NCBI GenBank assembly: GCA_020402745.1
Contig: JADBYZ010000001.1
Coordinates: 62,001-126,000, forward strand
Origin: Phenylobacterium sp.
Lineage (GTDB): Bacteria; Pseudomonadota; Alphaproteobacteria; Caulobacterales; Caulobacteraceae
DNA length: 64,000 bases
Direction of reading: 5' to 3'
Shown here: in pieces, positions 30,608 through 40,714 of the stretch
Numbering within the stretch: the stretch's first letter is position 1
Layout: the number at the start of each line of letters is the position of its first letter
The notes under the pieces: model-generated
Told to the model about the DNA's origin: nothing
Seen by the model: the letters and a program-made list of their open reading frames with translations, nothing else
Databases searched by the model: none
Program-made: the position numbers and the translations under genes

Positions 30608-32983
30608 ATGGCTCAACCCATGCAAATTCGACGCGCCCGCAGCGCCGCCCTTGTTTCCGGCCTGGCCATCCTCATGGCTGCAGGTGCGGTGTTAAGCCCT
30701 CAACCGGCCCTGGCCCAGGCGGCCGGCGCGCAGCAGGGAACCGTGCAGCGCATCATTGTCGCTGGCAATGAGCGTATCGAGCAGTCGACTGTATTGTCCT
30801 ACCTGCCTATCGGCGTGGGCGACACCGTGGATCCGGCCCGTATCGACCTGGCCCTCAAGGCTCTTTTCCGGACGGATCTTTTCTCTGACGTGAAGGTTGG
30901 GCTTGTCGACGGGGATCTGACCATTGAGGTCGTAGAGAACCCGATTATCAACCGGGTGGTGTTCGAGGGGAACTCTGGCCTTAAGGAAGACAAACTCCGG
31001 GACGAGGTCACCGTGCGGCCCCGGGGGATCTTCACCCGGGCCAAGGTGCAGTCGGATGTGCAGCGGATTATCGAGCTTTATCGGCGATCCGGTCGTATCG
31101 CCGCCGCCGTCACCCCCAAGATCGTTGAACTGCCCCAAAAGCGCGTGGACCTGATCTTTGAGATCGATGAGGGCCAGAAGAGCGGGATTCTCGGCGTCAA
31201 CTTTCTGGGGAATGTCGAGTTCTCTGACAATGACCTGCGTGATGTCGTTGTGACCGAGGAGTCGGCTTGGTACCGGTTCTTCTCAAACAACGCGAACTAC
31301 GATCCTGATCGCCTGGAGTACGACAAAGAGCAGCTGCGCAAGCACTATCGGAACCGGGGCTTCTATGACTTCCGGGTCATTTCGGGGGTGGCCGAGTTGT
31401 CATCGGCCCGCAACGGTTTCGCTGTGACCTACACCCTCGAGGAAGGTCCGAGGTACAGGTTCGGCAAGATTTCAGTCGAGACGGAGTTGAAGAAGCTCGA
31501 CACTGGCGTGCTCACCCAGCTTGTGCCCATCCGCAGCGGCGACCTCTACGAGGACGAGCGCATCGAATCCGCCACGGACGCTCTGACCTTCGCCGCCGGC
31601 GCCGCCGGATTTGCGGCTGTGGACGTTCGTCCCCGTTATGTGGCGGACCCCAAGACGCAGACCGTGGACGTGATCTTCCAGGTTAACGAGGGCCCACGAG
31701 TCTATGTGAACCGAATAGACATCGTGGGGAACACCCAGACTCTGGATCATGTCATTCGGCGAGAGCTGAACCTGGTTGAGGGCGACGCCTATAACCGCGC
31801 TCTGGTCGACCGGTCAGAGAACAACCTCAAGGCGCTCGGCTTCTTCAAGGACGTGACCATTGAAGAAACACCGACCACCAATGCAGACCGAACCGACCTG
31901 CTGGTCAAGGTCGAAGAGCAACCGACAGGTGAGCTCACCTTCAGCGCCGGCTATTCCTCGGTAGATCAGCTCTTGCTCGATCTCGGCATCACCCAGAGGA
32001 ACTTCCGGGGGCGGGGACAAGACGCCCGGGCGCGGATTTCGTGGGGATCCTACCGCCAGCAACTGGACTTTTCGTTCACCGAACCGCGCTTTCTGGATCG
32101 CAACCTGCGGGCGGGCGTTGATCTTTACTACTTTGTCTATGATCTCTCGGACTTTTCCTCCTACGAGACCACCTCCCTCGGTACCAATGTGCGGATTGGC
32201 TTTCCGCTGACCGCCGACGCCTTCATGACGATGCGGTATGTCCTTCGCCAGGACGAGGTCCAGGTGCCGGACTATTTCTGTGACCCCTCCCAGCAGCAGG
32301 TATCCCAGACCCTTTGCGATCAGCGAGGGCGCTACACGACCTCGCTGCTGGGGTATCAGGTCACCCTCGACCGCCGCAATGATCCGGTCCGACCGACCCG
32401 CGGATATTTCGTCAGCCTGGCCCAGGACCTTGCGGGTCTCGGCGGCGACGTGAATTACCTCCGGTCTGAGCTCGAGGGCGGCTGGTACTACGGCTTCAAC
32501 AAGGACTTTGTCCTCAGCCTGTCCGGCAGCGCCGGTTACGTCACGGGTTGGGGCGACGATGTTGTCCGCATCAACGACCGCTTCTACAAGGGCGGCAATA
32601 GTTTCCGGGGTTTTCGTGTGGCCGGCATCGGTCCCCGAGACATCAGTTTCGGCCGATCCGACGCCCTCGGCGGCGAGGCCTTTGCGATCGGCTCGGCAGA
32701 GCTGACCGTACCGACCTTCATCCCCCAGCAGTATGGGATTCGCGCTTCTCTCTTTACCGATGTCGGCACGCTCGGCATCCTGGATGACGCGATCAAGACC
32801 GGTTCTGATGGTCTGCCCCTTCCTGGCGTTGTCGACGACCTGTCGCTCCGGGCCTCTGCGGGCCTGTCAGTCTTCTGGCGCTCACCCATGGGACCCATCC
32901 GCTTCGATTTCAGCCAGATCCTCCAGCGCGAGGACTACGACCGGGTCGAGACCTTCCGCTTTTCCCAAACCACCAAGTTCTGA
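30608..32983 (+). CDS. bamA: outer membrane protein assembly factor BamA
   Basis: Core of the machine that inserts beta-barrel proteins in the outer membrane; 791 residues from the ATG at 30608 (a GTG lies one codon earlier). A signal peptide ends at about ALAQA (residue 37). Five POTRA repeats fill roughly residues 45-445, and the C-terminal 16-strand barrel contains the conserved VRGF-type loop motif in the form FRGFRVAGIGPRD. The protein ends in Phe, as expected for a barrel. Confidence 0.96.
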   Translation: MAQPMQIRRARSAALVSGLAILMAAGAVLSPQPALAQAAGAQQGTVQRIIVAGNERIEQSTVLSYLPIGVGDTVDPARIDLALKALFRTDLFSDVKVGLVDGDLTIEVVENPIINRVVFEGNSGLKEDKLRDEVTVRPRGIFTRAKVQSDVQRIIELYRRSGRIAAAVTPKIVELPQKRVDLIFEIDEGQKSGILGVNFLGNVEFSDNDLRDVVVTEESAWYRFFSNNANYDPDRLEYDKEQLRKHYRNRGFYDFRVISGVAELSSARNGFAVTYTLEEGPRYRFGKISVETELKKLDTGVLTQLVPIRSGDLYEDERIESATDALTFAAGAAGFAAVDVRPRYVADPKTQTVDVIFQVNEGPRVYVNRIDIVGNTQTLDHVIRRELNLVEGDAYNRALVDRSENNLKALGFFKDVTIEETPTTNADRTDLLVKVEEQPTGELTFSAGYSSVDQLLLDLGITQRNFRGRGQDARARISWGSYRQQLDFSFTEPRFLDRNLRAGVDLYYFVYDLSDFSSYETTSLGTNVRIGFPLTADAFMTMRYVLRQDEVQVPDYFCDPSQQQVSQTLCDQRGRYTTSLLGYQVTLDRRNDPVRPTRGYFVSLAQDLAGLGGDVNYLRSELEGGWYYGFNKDFVLSLSGSAGYVTGWGDDVVRINDRFYKGGNSFRGFRVAGIGPRDISFGRSDALGGEAFAIGSAELTVPTFIPQQYGIRASLFTDVGTLGILDDAIKTGSDGLPLPGVVDDLSLRASAGLSVFWRSPMGPIRFDFSQILQREDYDRVETFRFSQTTKF

Positions 32984-32994
32984 GAAACTGCAAA

Positions 32995-33630
32995 ATGAAC
33001 AAGACCGCTCCCTTCGCCGCCGCGGCGGCCATACTGCTCGCTTCGGCGCCGGTTCAGGCACAAACGCCTCCGGCCTTGCCTCCGATCACCCATGGGCCGA
33101 CCCTGGCTGGGGTCTGCATCCTTTCGCTTGACGGTGCGATCGGGTCATCAACTGTCGGCAAGTATGTCCAAACCCGGCTCCAGCAGATCAGTCAGCAGGT
33201 GCAGACCGAACTCACCTCGGAGCAGACCGCGATCCAGAATGAGGCCAAAACCCTGGACGGACAGAAGGCCACCCTTGATCAGGGGGCGTTTGATCAGAGG
33301 AACGCCACGCTCCAGGTCCGCGCCGCCGCCCTGCAGCGCAAGGCCCAGCTGCGCGAGCGCGAGCTGCAGGCCACCCAGCAGAAGGCCCTTGGGAGGGTGG
33401 GTCAGGAGCTGGAACCCGTGATCCGCTCCTCCTATCAGCAGGCCAAGTGCAGCGTTCTTCTTCAGAGGGACTCCGTCGTCCTGGCGAACCCCGCCATGGA
33501 CATCACCACCTCCGTCGTCACGGGTCTGAACGCCAAGATCACCCAGTTCGCGTTTGACCGCGAGCGGCTTGATCAGGCGATAGCCCCCGCAGCGCCGGCG
33601 GCGCCGGCGGCTCCGGCCAGAAGGCCCTGA
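32995..33630 (+). CDS. skp: Skp/OmpH-family periplasmic chaperone
   Basis: Holds unfolded outer-membrane proteins in the periplasm. 211 residues with a signal peptide (cut after APVQAQ), a long Gln/Glu/Ala-rich coiled-coil (about 60-140) and a Pro-Ala-rich C-terminus with tandem APAAP units. Between bamA and lpxD, the expected place. Sequence similarity in this family is low, so the call rests on architecture and position. Confidence 0.9.
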   Translation: MNKTAPFAAAAAILLASAPVQAQTPPALPPITHGPTLAGVCILSLDGAIGSSTVGKYVQTRLQQISQQVQTELTSEQTAIQNEAKTLDGQKATLDQGAFDQRNATLQVRAAALQRKAQLRERELQATQQKALGRVGQELEPVIRSSYQQAKCSVLLQRDSVVLANPAMDITTSVVTGLNAKITQFAFDRERLDQAIAPAAPAAPAAPARRP

Positions 33631-33661
33631 GGATCGACGCCCTCGGAGAAGGACGGGAGGG

Positions 33662-34687
33662 ATGACCGCCATGCCGGATTCGCGCTTCTTCGAGTCGATG
33701 GGGCCGCTCTCGGCAAGGTCGGTGTGCCAACTGGCCGGTATCGCTTTCCCGGACGGCGCAGAGGACGTCTGGATCGATCGTGTCGCCATTGCCTCCCGTT
33801 GTGGTCCTGGCGCGGTGGCCTTCGTCACCTCCCGCGCCTTTCTGGAGGCGCTGCATGCCGCGCCGCCGACAGCCTGTTTCCTGCCCGAGGCGCTGGCCGG
33901 AGAGCTGCCGCCCGGGTGCCTGCCCCTCGTTCACCGGAATCCGCAAGGCGCCTACGCCCTCGCGGCCGCCGCCCTGCACATGCCCCGCCAGCACCTCGGC
34001 GCCGCCGCGGTGTCTCCGGAGGCTCGCCTTGAGCCCGGTGTTCGTCTCGGGCCCGGCGTCGTCGTGGGACAGGGGGCGGCGATTGGCGCAGGTACTGTCG
34101 TCGGACCCAACACCGTGATCGGTCCAGGAGTGGCTATCGGCCGTAACTGTCAGATCGGGGCGAACGTTTCCATCGGTTTCAGCCTGATCGGTGACCGAGT
34201 GACCATCCATTCCGGAGCGGTCCTGGGAGAAGGCGGCTTCGGAGTAACGGCGGGTCCTTCGGGTCTGATCGACGTTCCCCAACTGGGTCGGGTCATTCTT
34301 CAGGACGGTGTGACCCTCGGCGCCGGCGCTGCTGTGGACCGCGGGGCCTTCGAGGATACCGTGATCGGTGAGAACACCAAGATCGATAACCTTGTCCATA
34401 TCGCCCATAACGTTCGTGTCGGTCGCAACTGCGTGATCGCAGCCCAGACCGGCGTCGCGGGAAGCGTCACCATCGGGGATGGCTGCCAGTTCGGCGGGCA
34501 GGCTGGAATCGCCGATCACCTGACTATTGGCGACGGCGCCCGGATCGGCGGGTCCGGCGGCGTCCTGAAGAATGTCCCGGCGGGCGAGACCTGGGCAGGC
34601 TTTCCCGCCAAGCCGGTCCAGCGTTGGCTGCGGGAGGTCGCCTGGCTCTCCCGCGCCGCCGGCGTTCGCAGCAGAGGAGGGGAGTGA
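33662..34687 (+). CDS. lpxD: UDP-3-O-acylglucosamine N-acyltransferase
   Basis: Third step of lipid A synthesis: adds an N-linked 3-hydroxyacyl chain. 341 residues: N-terminal uridine-binding domain (about 1-105) and a left-handed beta-helix of hexapeptide repeats (about 110-310). The catalytic His is in [12 protein letters not shown]. The stop shares one base with the fabZ start. Confidence 0.96.
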   Translation: MTAMPDSRFFESMGPLSARSVCQLAGIAFPDGAEDVWIDRVAIASRCGPGAVAFVTSRAFLEALHAAPPTACFLPEALAGELPPGCLPLVHRNPQGAYALAAAALHMPRQHLGAAAVSPEARLEPGVRLGPGVVVGQGAAIGAGTVVGPNTVIGPGVAIGRNCQIGANVSIGFSLIGDRVTIHSGAVLGEGGFGVTAGPSGLIDVPQLGRVILQDGVTLGAGAAVDRGAFEDTVIGENTKIDNLVHIAHNVRVGRNCVIAAQTGVAGSVTIGDGCQFGGQAGIADHLTIGDGARIGGSGGVLKNVPAGETWAGFPAKPVQRWLREVAWLSRAAGVRSRGGE

Positions 34688-35151
34688 TGACCGACCCGGT
34701 CGCGGCCACGAGCATAGATATCAGCGAGATTCTCGCGCGTATTCCCCATCGCTATCCCTTCCTGCTGGTGGACCGGGCGGAGGACTATGTGCCCGGCGAG
34801 TCCATCACCGGCATCAAGGCCGTCAGCATCAACGAAGGGTTCTTCCAGGGCCATTTCCCGGATTATCCCGTCATGCCGGGTGTGCTGATCGTCGAAGCCC
34901 TTGCCCAGACCGGCGCCGTCCTGATGTCCAAGACCCTGGATGTCGATCCCCGCGGCAAGACCATTTTTTTCGCCTCTTTAGACAACTGTCGTTTCCGGCA
35001 TCCCGTCCGGCCGGGCGATCTCCTCAAATTGAATGTGCGGGTCGCCAAGGTCCGCGGAGGCCTTTTCAAGTTTGAGGGGCAGGCGATGGTGGGCGACAAG
35101 ATCGCTGCCGAGACCGAGTTCGCCGCCATGCTGGTGGAGACTCCCCAATGA
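34687..35151 (+). CDS. fabZ: 3-hydroxyacyl-[acyl-carrier-protein] dehydratase
   Basis: Dehydrates 3-hydroxyacyl-ACP in fatty acid elongation and so competes with lipid A synthesis for the same substrate. 154 residues; the hot-dog-fold catalytic His is in [11 protein letters not shown] and the Glu in [11 protein letters not shown]. The ATG at 34687 overlaps the lpxD stop; longer in-frame starts lie within lpxD. It overlaps lpxA by ATGA. Confidence 0.97.
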   Translation: MTDPVAATSIDISEILARIPHRYPFLLVDRAEDYVPGESITGIKAVSINEGFFQGHFPDYPVMPGVLIVEALAQTGAVLMSKTLDVDPRGKTIFFASLDNCRFRHPVRPGDLLKLNVRVAKVRGGLFKFEGQAMVGDKIAAETEFAAMLVETPQ

Positions 35152-35948
35152 CGGTCAACATCCATCCCACCGCCATCGTCGCCCCCGGGGCTCAGCTGGA
35201 CGAGGGGGTCAGCGTCGGCCCCTTCAGCCTGATCGGAGAGCATGCTCGCATTGGCGCCCGAACCCAGATTCTGGCCCATGTGGTCATTGAGAACCGGACG
35301 ACGGTCGGCGCCGACTGCCTGGTGCGAAACTTCACCAACCTCGGGGGACCGCCGCACCACACCGGATACAAGGGCGAGCCGACGGAGCTTGTGATTGGCG
35401 ACCGCAACCAGATCTGGGAGCACGTCACCATGCACATTGGCACTCCCAATGGGGGCGGCGTTACTCAGGTGGGTCACGACGGCATGTTCATGGCGACGAG
35501 CCACGTCGGGCACGACTGCCAGGTGGGAAACAATGTCATCCTCGCCCACTCCGCCACTCTTGGCGGTCATGTGGAGATCGGGGACCATGTCATGGTGTCG
35601 GGCCTGGCCGCAGTGCACCAGCATTGCCGCGTAGGCCGTTTCGCCTTCATTGGCGGGCTGGCGGCCGTGACCAAGGACGTTATCCCCTATGGACTGGTCT
35701 GGGGTAACCACGCCCATCTTGAGGGGCTGAACCTGGTGGGCCTCAAGCGCCGGGACTTCAGCCGCGAGACCATTAGCCACCTGCGCGCCGCCTACCGGCT
35801 GCTCTTCGCCCGGGAGGGCAGCTTCCAGGAACGGATCGACGACACCCTGGCCCTCTACGGGCATAGCGCGCCAGTCCTCGAGGTCATCGATTTCATCCGC
35901 GCGGACGAGGCCAATCGTCCGATCTGCCTCCCCGCCCGGGAGGACTGA
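35148..35948 (+). CDS. lpxA: UDP-N-acetylglucosamine O-acyltransferase
   Basis: First step of lipid A synthesis. 266 residues made of hexapeptide-repeat beta-helix and a C-terminal helical domain ([15 protein letters not shown]). The catalytic His is in [14 protein letters not shown]. Translationally coupled to fabZ by a 4-base overlap. Confidence 0.97.
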   Translation: MTVNIHPTAIVAPGAQLDEGVSVGPFSLIGEHARIGARTQILAHVVIENRTTVGADCLVRNFTNLGGPPHHTGYKGEPTELVIGDRNQIWEHVTMHIGTPNGGGVTQVGHDGMFMATSHVGHDCQVGNNVILAHSATLGGHVEIGDHVMVSGLAAVHQHCRVGRFAFIGGLAAVTKDVIPYGLVWGNHAHLEGLNLVGLKRRDFSRETISHLRAAYRLLFAREGSFQERIDDTLALYGHSAPVLEVIDFIRADEANRPICLPARED

Positions 35949-35953
35949 GCCCC

Positions 35954-36793
35954 GTGCCGGGGCGTCTCGGCCTGATTGCGGGAGGCGGCGACCTGCCGCT
36001 CCAGATTGCGCGTCACTGCGTGGAGACCGGCCGGCCCCTCTTCGTGGTTCGACTGCGGGGTTCTGCCGATCCCACAATGGACGCCTTCCCGGGTGAGGTC
36101 GTGGGGCTGGCTGAGGTGGGGCGCTGCATTCGCGTGCTCAAGCAGGCGGGATGCGAGTCGGTCTGTCTCGCCGGAAACGTCGCCCGGCCGGACTTCGCCG
36201 CCCTCAAGCCCGACCTGCGCGGCATGGCCATGCTTCCCCGCCTGGTCCTTGAGGCTCGCAAGGGTGACGACGCCCTGCTCCGGGCGGTCCTCGACGAATT
36301 CCGCAAGGAAGGCTTTGTCATCGAAGGCGCCCACGAGGCCCGTAGCGACCTGGTCCTCGGGGCTGGCGTCCTTGGCCGTCATGCGCCTGACCCCAGCCAT
36401 AGGGCGGACATCCAGCGCGCCCTCGAGATCGCCCGGAGGATCGGCGAACTGGATATCGGGCAGGGCGCTGTGGTCTGCGATGGACTCGTCCTCGCCGTTG
36501 AGGCCCAGGAGGGGACAGACGCCATGCTTCGCCGGGTGGCCGAAGAGGTGGCGCCCGCTCTGCGCGGCGCGGCCGGGCGGCTGCGGGGGGTGCTGGCCAA
36601 GGCGCCTAAGCCGATCCAGGAGACGCGCGTGGACCTGCCGACTCTGGGTCCCGCCACCGTCCGGGGGGCCGCCCGGGCCGGGCTGGCGGGCATTGCAGCA
36701 GAGTCTGGCCGCACCCTGGTTCTGGAGCGGGAGGTCGTCATCGCCCTCGCCGATGAACTCGGCCTCTTTGTCGTCGGGGTCGAGGGTTCATGA
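35954..36793 (+). CDS. lpxI: UDP-2,3-diacylglucosamine pyrophosphatase LpxI
   Basis: Hydrolyses UDP-2,3-diacylglucosamine to lipid X. 279 residues, GTG start. The N-terminal LGLIAGGGDLPLQIAR and the C-terminal catalytic-domain stretch EAQEGTDAMLRRV (containing the conserved Asp) fit LpxI, the enzyme found in Caulobacter in place of LpxH. It lies between lpxA and lpxB and overlaps lpxB by ATGA. Confidence 0.94.
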   Translation: MPGRLGLIAGGGDLPLQIARHCVETGRPLFVVRLRGSADPTMDAFPGEVVGLAEVGRCIRVLKQAGCESVCLAGNVARPDFAALKPDLRGMAMLPRLVLEARKGDDALLRAVLDEFRKEGFVIEGAHEARSDLVLGAGVLGRHAPDPSHRADIQRALEIARRIGELDIGQGAVVCDGLVLAVEAQEGTDAMLRRVAEEVAPALRGAAGRLRGVLAKAPKPIQETRVDLPTLGPATVRGAARAGLAGIAAESGRTLVLEREVVIALADELGLFVVGVEGS

Positions 36794-37980
36794 CCGCGCA
36801 ATCGCCCGTGATCATGCTCGTCGCTGGTGAGCCGTCGGGCGACGATCGCGGCGCCGGTCTGGCCAGGGCCCTGCGCGCCCGCCTGGGCGAGGACCTAAGG
36901 CTGACGGGTGTTGGCGGCCCACGTATGGCCGCGACCGGTATCTCCAGCCTGTTCGACATGTCCGACATTTCGGTCTTCGGCCTGCTGGAGGGCCTGCTGG
37001 CCATCCCGCGCGTGCGGCGGCGGGCGGAGGAGACGGCCCGCGCCGTGGTCCGTGAAGGCGTCGACCTGGTGGTGTTGATCGACTCCTGGGGCTTCAGCTG
37101 GCTGACGGCGCGCGCCATCCGCCGGCTGGCCCCCGGGGTCCGGCTGGTCAAGTATGTCGCGCCCCAGGTCTGGGCGACACGGCCGGGGCGGGCCAAGGCC
37201 CTGGCGGGGCTTGTCGACCACCTCCTGGTCATTAACAGCTTCGAGCCACCCTATTTCGAGGCCTGGGGCCTGCCCACCACCTTCGTCGGCAATCCGGCCC
37301 TGCATATGGACTTCTCGGCCTGCGATCCCGCCGCATTCCGGGCCCGGCACGGGATCGGGGCGCAGGCGCCGGTGCTCCTGGTCCTACCCGGAAGCCGCCC
37401 CGGAGAGGTGGACCGCCTCCTTGGCCCCTTCGAGGACGCCATTCGCCGGCTCAAGGCGGAGCACTCCGGCCTGCGGGTGGTCCTGCCGGTGGCCGACGCT
37501 GTCGCCGACCGGGTCCGCGCCACGGTGGCTGGCTGGCCCTTCCGGGTCCATGTTGTGGACGGCGAGCAAGAAAAGCGCGAGGCTATGAAGGCCTCGGACC
37601 TGGCCCTGGCCTGTTCAGGGACAGTGACCCTGGAGGTGGCCCAGGCTGGTGTTCCCATGGTGGTGGCCTATCGCCTGGGGGCGGTGACCCACTTCGTAGC
37701 CAAGTTCCTGATCCGGACGCCCTGGGTGGTGCTGTTCAACATCGCCGCCCGGGACTTCGTGGCGCCAGAACTGATCCAGGATGACTGTACTGGGACCCGT
37801 CTCGCCGCCGAGCTGGACCGGCGCCTGCGGGACCCGGCCTTCCGTCGCGCCCAGGTCGCCGCCCAGGACGCCGCCCTGGACCAAATGGGACGCGGCGGCC
37901 CCGATCCCTCTGAGGCCGCCGCGCAGGTCATTCTGGATATGCTGTCGGAGGATCAGCCGCGCTTGTCGAGCGGCACATAA
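36790..37980 (+). CDS. lpxB: lipid-A-disaccharide synthase
   Basis: Glycosyltransferase (GT-B fold, family GT19) that joins lipid X to UDP-diacylglucosamine. 396 residues; [10 protein letters not shown] at the start, [26 protein letters not shown] and [10 protein letters not shown] are family landmarks. Its 3' end overlaps the 3' end of the convergent gltA gene by 28 bases. Confidence 0.97.
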   Translation: MTAQSPVIMLVAGEPSGDDRGAGLARALRARLGEDLRLTGVGGPRMAATGISSLFDMSDISVFGLLEGLLAIPRVRRRAEETARAVVREGVDLVVLIDSWGFSWLTARAIRRLAPGVRLVKYVAPQVWATRPGRAKALAGLVDHLLVINSFEPPYFEAWGLPTTFVGNPALHMDFSACDPAAFRARHGIGAQAPVLLVLPGSRPGEVDRLLGPFEDAIRRLKAEHSGLRVVLPVADAVADRVRATVAGWPFRVHVVDGEQEKREAMKASDLALACSGTVTLEVAQAGVPMVVAYRLGAVTHFVAKFLIRTPWVVLFNIAARDFVAPELIQDDCTGTRLAAELDRRLRDPAFRRAQVAAQDAALDQMGRGGPDPSEAAAQVILDMLSEDQPRLSSGT

Positions 37981-39236
37981 TCCCGCGGGGCGGCGCCCGT
38001 GTAGATCTGCCGTGGGCGGCCGATCTTCTGAGACGGATCCTCGATCATTTCCTTCCACTGGGAAATCCAGCCTACCGTGCGCGCCAGGGCGAACAGCACG
38101 GTGAACATCTCCGGCGGGAACCCGAGGGCCCGAAGGGTGATGCCCGAGTAGAAGTCGACGTTCGGATAGAGCTTGCGCTCCACGAAGTAGGGGTCGTTGA
38201 GGGCGATCTTCTCCAGCTCCATCGCCACCTTCAACAGGGGGTCGTCGGAGTGACCGACCTCGGCCAGGACCTCATGGCAGGTCTGCTGCATAACCTTGGC
38301 GCGAGGATCGTAGTTCTTGTAGACCCGGTGGCCGAAGCCCATCAGCCGGTACTTCCGGTCCTTCACGCCCTGGACGTATTCCGGGATCCGGTCGACCGAA
38401 CCGATCTCAGCCAGCATATTCAGGGCCTCTTCGTTGGCCCCGCCGTGGCTGGGGCCCCAGAGACAGGCGATGCCCGCAGCGATACAGGCAAACGGGTTGG
38501 CGCCTGACGACCCGGCAAGCCGCACGGTGGAGGTCGAGGCGTTCTGTTCGTGGTCCGCATGCAGGATGAAGATACGGTCCATCGCCCGGGTCAGGACCGG
38601 GTTGGGCTTCCAGTCCTCAGCGGGAACGGAGAAACACATGCGCAGGAAGTTCTCCGAATAGGAGAGCTCGTTGCGCGGATAGACGAAGGGCTGGCCACGG
38701 AAGTACTTAAAAGCCCGCGCCGCAATTGTCGGCATCTTGGCGATCAGCCGGTGCGACGAGATGATCCGCTGCTGCGGGTCGTCGATGTTGGCGCTGTCGT
38801 AATAGAAGGCGGACAGGGCGCCGACCGCACCGACCATGATGGCCATCGGGTGAGCATCGCGCCGGAAGCCATTGAAGAACCGATCGAACTGATCATGGAC
38901 CATGGTGTGGTTCGTGATCGTGTTCTGAAAGGTCTCGTAATCCTTGGCGTTGGGCAGGTCGCCGTTCAGCAGGAGATAACAGACCTCCAGGAAGGTCGAC
39001 TTCTCGGCCAGTTGGTCGATGGGGTAGCCGCGATGAAGCAAGACGCCCTTGTCGCCATCGATGAAGGTGATCTTGCTTTCGCAGGAGGCGGTCGAGGTGA
39101 AACCCGGGTCGTAGGTGAAGACGTCGGCTTCCGCATAGAGCTTGCGAACATCGACGACCGCGGGGCCATCCGTACCCCGGAGCACCGGAAGCTCGACGGT
39201 TTTACCCTCGACGCTGATCTTGGCCATATCCCCCAT
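37953..39236 (-). CDS. gltA: citrate synthase, type II hexameric
   Basis: Condenses acetyl-CoA and oxaloacetate at the entry of the TCA cycle. About 427 residues. GYPIDQLAE, the CoA/oxaloacetate His in [25 protein letters not shown] and [14 protein letters not shown] with the catalytic Asp further on (NVDFYSGI) are present. The ATG at 39236 has AAGGGG upstream; a second ATG (39227) with GGGGGAT is also possible. It reads towards lpxB and overlaps its end. Confidence 0.97.
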   Translation of the reverse strand: MGDMAKISVEGKTVELPVLRGTDGPAVVDVRKLYAEADVFTYDPGFTSTASCESKITFIDGDKGVLLHRGYPIDQLAEKSTFLEVCYLLLNGDLPNAKDYETFQNTITNHTMVHDQFDRFFNGFRRDAHPMAIMVGAVGALSAFYYDSANIDDPQQRIISSHRLIAKMPTIAARAFKYFRGQPFVYPRNELSYSENFLRMCFSVPAEDWKPNPVLTRAMDRIFILHADHEQNASTSTVRLAGSSGANPFACIAAGIACLWGPSHGGANEEALNMLAEIGSVDRIPEYVQGVKDRKYRLMGFGHRVYKNYDPRAKVMQQTCHEVLAEVGHSDDPLLKVAMELEKIALNDPYFVERKLYPNVDFYSGITLRALGFPPEMFTVLFALARTVGWISQWKEMIEDPSQKIGRPRQIYTGAAPRDYVPLDKRG

Positions 39237-39297
39237 CACATCCCCTTGTCCCGGAAGAAATTGAACATCTATTCTAGAGCCTTATAGCGCCTAACAC

Positions 39298-40698
39298 TTA
39301 GTTAGGAAGCGCATCGTTAATGCGGGCGAGGCTTTCCGCTTTCCCTACTGAAATCAGGGCGCCGGCGAGGTCCGGCGCTGGCGATCCACCCGACAGCACG
39401 GCCCTGAGCGCGGGTCCGAACTTGCCGATACCTACGCCCTCGGCTTCCGCGAAGGTGCGGATCGTCGCCTCAAGGGCCGTCAGGGACCACTCGGACTCCG
39501 AAATCTGCGCCGCCAGGCGACCCAGGCGCGCCCGAGTCTCCTCGGTCAGCAGGCTCCGCGCCTTCTCCGGCAGCTCCAGGGGCCGGCGCTTCAGGGCGAA
39601 GATGACGGCGTCGGCCAGCTCCAGGGTCGTGCGCGCGCCTTCCCGCACCAAGGGCAGGGTGCGCAGCAGGATCTCGCGGTCGCCATCGTGGAGCGGCCAG
39701 TCCCGGCTTTTCAGCACGGTTTCCACCAGGTCGGCGAGGCGTTCAGGCTCAGCCAGACGAATGTAGTGGTTGTTGAGGTGGTTCAGTTTGTCCCAGTCCA
39801 GACGGGCGGGTGCGCCCACAACGTCGCGGATATCGAACCAGGCGCGGGCCTGGGCGTCCGAGAAGATCTCATCGTCCCCGTGTCCCCAGCCCAGCTTGGC
39901 CAGGTAGTTCCGCAGGGCCTCGGGCAGGTAGCCCATGTCGTCGAATTCGCTGACCGCCTGGGCGCCGTGCCGCTTGGACAATTTCTTGCCGTCTGGACCG
40001 TGGATCATGGGCAGATGAGCCCAGACCGGCGTGTCCCAACCCATGGCCTGATAAATGTGCGTCTGGCGGGCGGCGTTGGTCAGGTGGTCGTCGCCGCGAA
40101 TGACGTGGGTCACCCCCATGTCGTGGTCATCCACCACCACGGCGAGGTTGTAGGTGGGGGTGCCGTCGGTGCGCAGCAGGATCAGGTCGTCGAGGTCCAC
40201 ATTGCGGAAGACGACCTCACCCTTCACCTGGTCGTCGATCCGGGTCTCGCCGGACTGCGGCGCCCGAAGGCGGACCACGTGCGGGCGGTCCGGGTCCATC
40301 GGTCCGCCGTTGGCGTCCCGCCAGGGCGTGCGCACGACCCGGCCCTCGGCCCGGGCGCGCTCGCGCTCCTCGGCCAGCTCGTCCGGGGTCATGTAGTCCC
40401 GGTAGGCGGCCCCGCGGGCCAGGAGTTCCAGCGCCACTTCCCGATGCCGGTCGGCGCGGGAGAACTGGAAGACCGGCGCCTCGTCCGGCTCAAGGCCCAG
40501 CCAGGTCAGGCCATCGAGGATCACCTTCACGGCGGCTTCGGTCGAGCGCTCCCGGTCCGTGTCCTCGATGCGGAGCAGGTACTTTCCGCCCATCCGCCGG
40601 GCGTAGAGCCAGTTGAACAGGGCGGTGCGCGCCGTTCCGATATGCATGGATCCGGTCGGCGAAGGCGCGATGCGCGTGACGACCTGACGTTCGCTCAT
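39298..40698 (-). CDS. gltX: glutamyl-tRNA synthetase
   Basis: Class I aminoacyl-tRNA synthetase, 466 residues. The HIGH motif is in PSPTGSMHIG and the KMSKS-type motif is KKLSKRHG. The start at 40698 (MSERQVVTRIAPSPTG) fits homologues; a longer frame upstream would run into comEC. The start codon is divergent from, and nearly overlapping with, comEC. A short hairpin CCTAAC/GTTAGG lies at its stop (39290-39306). Confidence 0.96.
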   Translation of the reverse strand: MSERQVVTRIAPSPTGSMHIGTARTALFNWLYARRMGGKYLLRIEDTDRERSTEAAVKVILDGLTWLGLEPDEAPVFQFSRADRHREVALELLARGAAYRDYMTPDELAEERERARAEGRVVRTPWRDANGGPMDPDRPHVVRLRAPQSGETRIDDQVKGEVVFRNVDLDDLILLRTDGTPTYNLAVVVDDHDMGVTHVIRGDDHLTNAARQTHIYQAMGWDTPVWAHLPMIHGPDGKKLSKRHGAQAVSEFDDMGYLPEALRNYLAKLGWGHGDDEIFSDAQARAWFDIRDVVGAPARLDWDKLNHLNNHYIRLAEPERLADLVETVLKSRDWPLHDGDREILLRTLPLVREGARTTLELADAVIFALKRRPLELPEKARSLLTEETRARLGRLAAQISESEWSLTALEATIRTFAEAEGVGIGKFGPALRAVLSGGSPAPDLAGALISVGKAESLARINDALPN

Positions 40699-40714
40699 GG
40701 GGGTCCCGGGGCAG

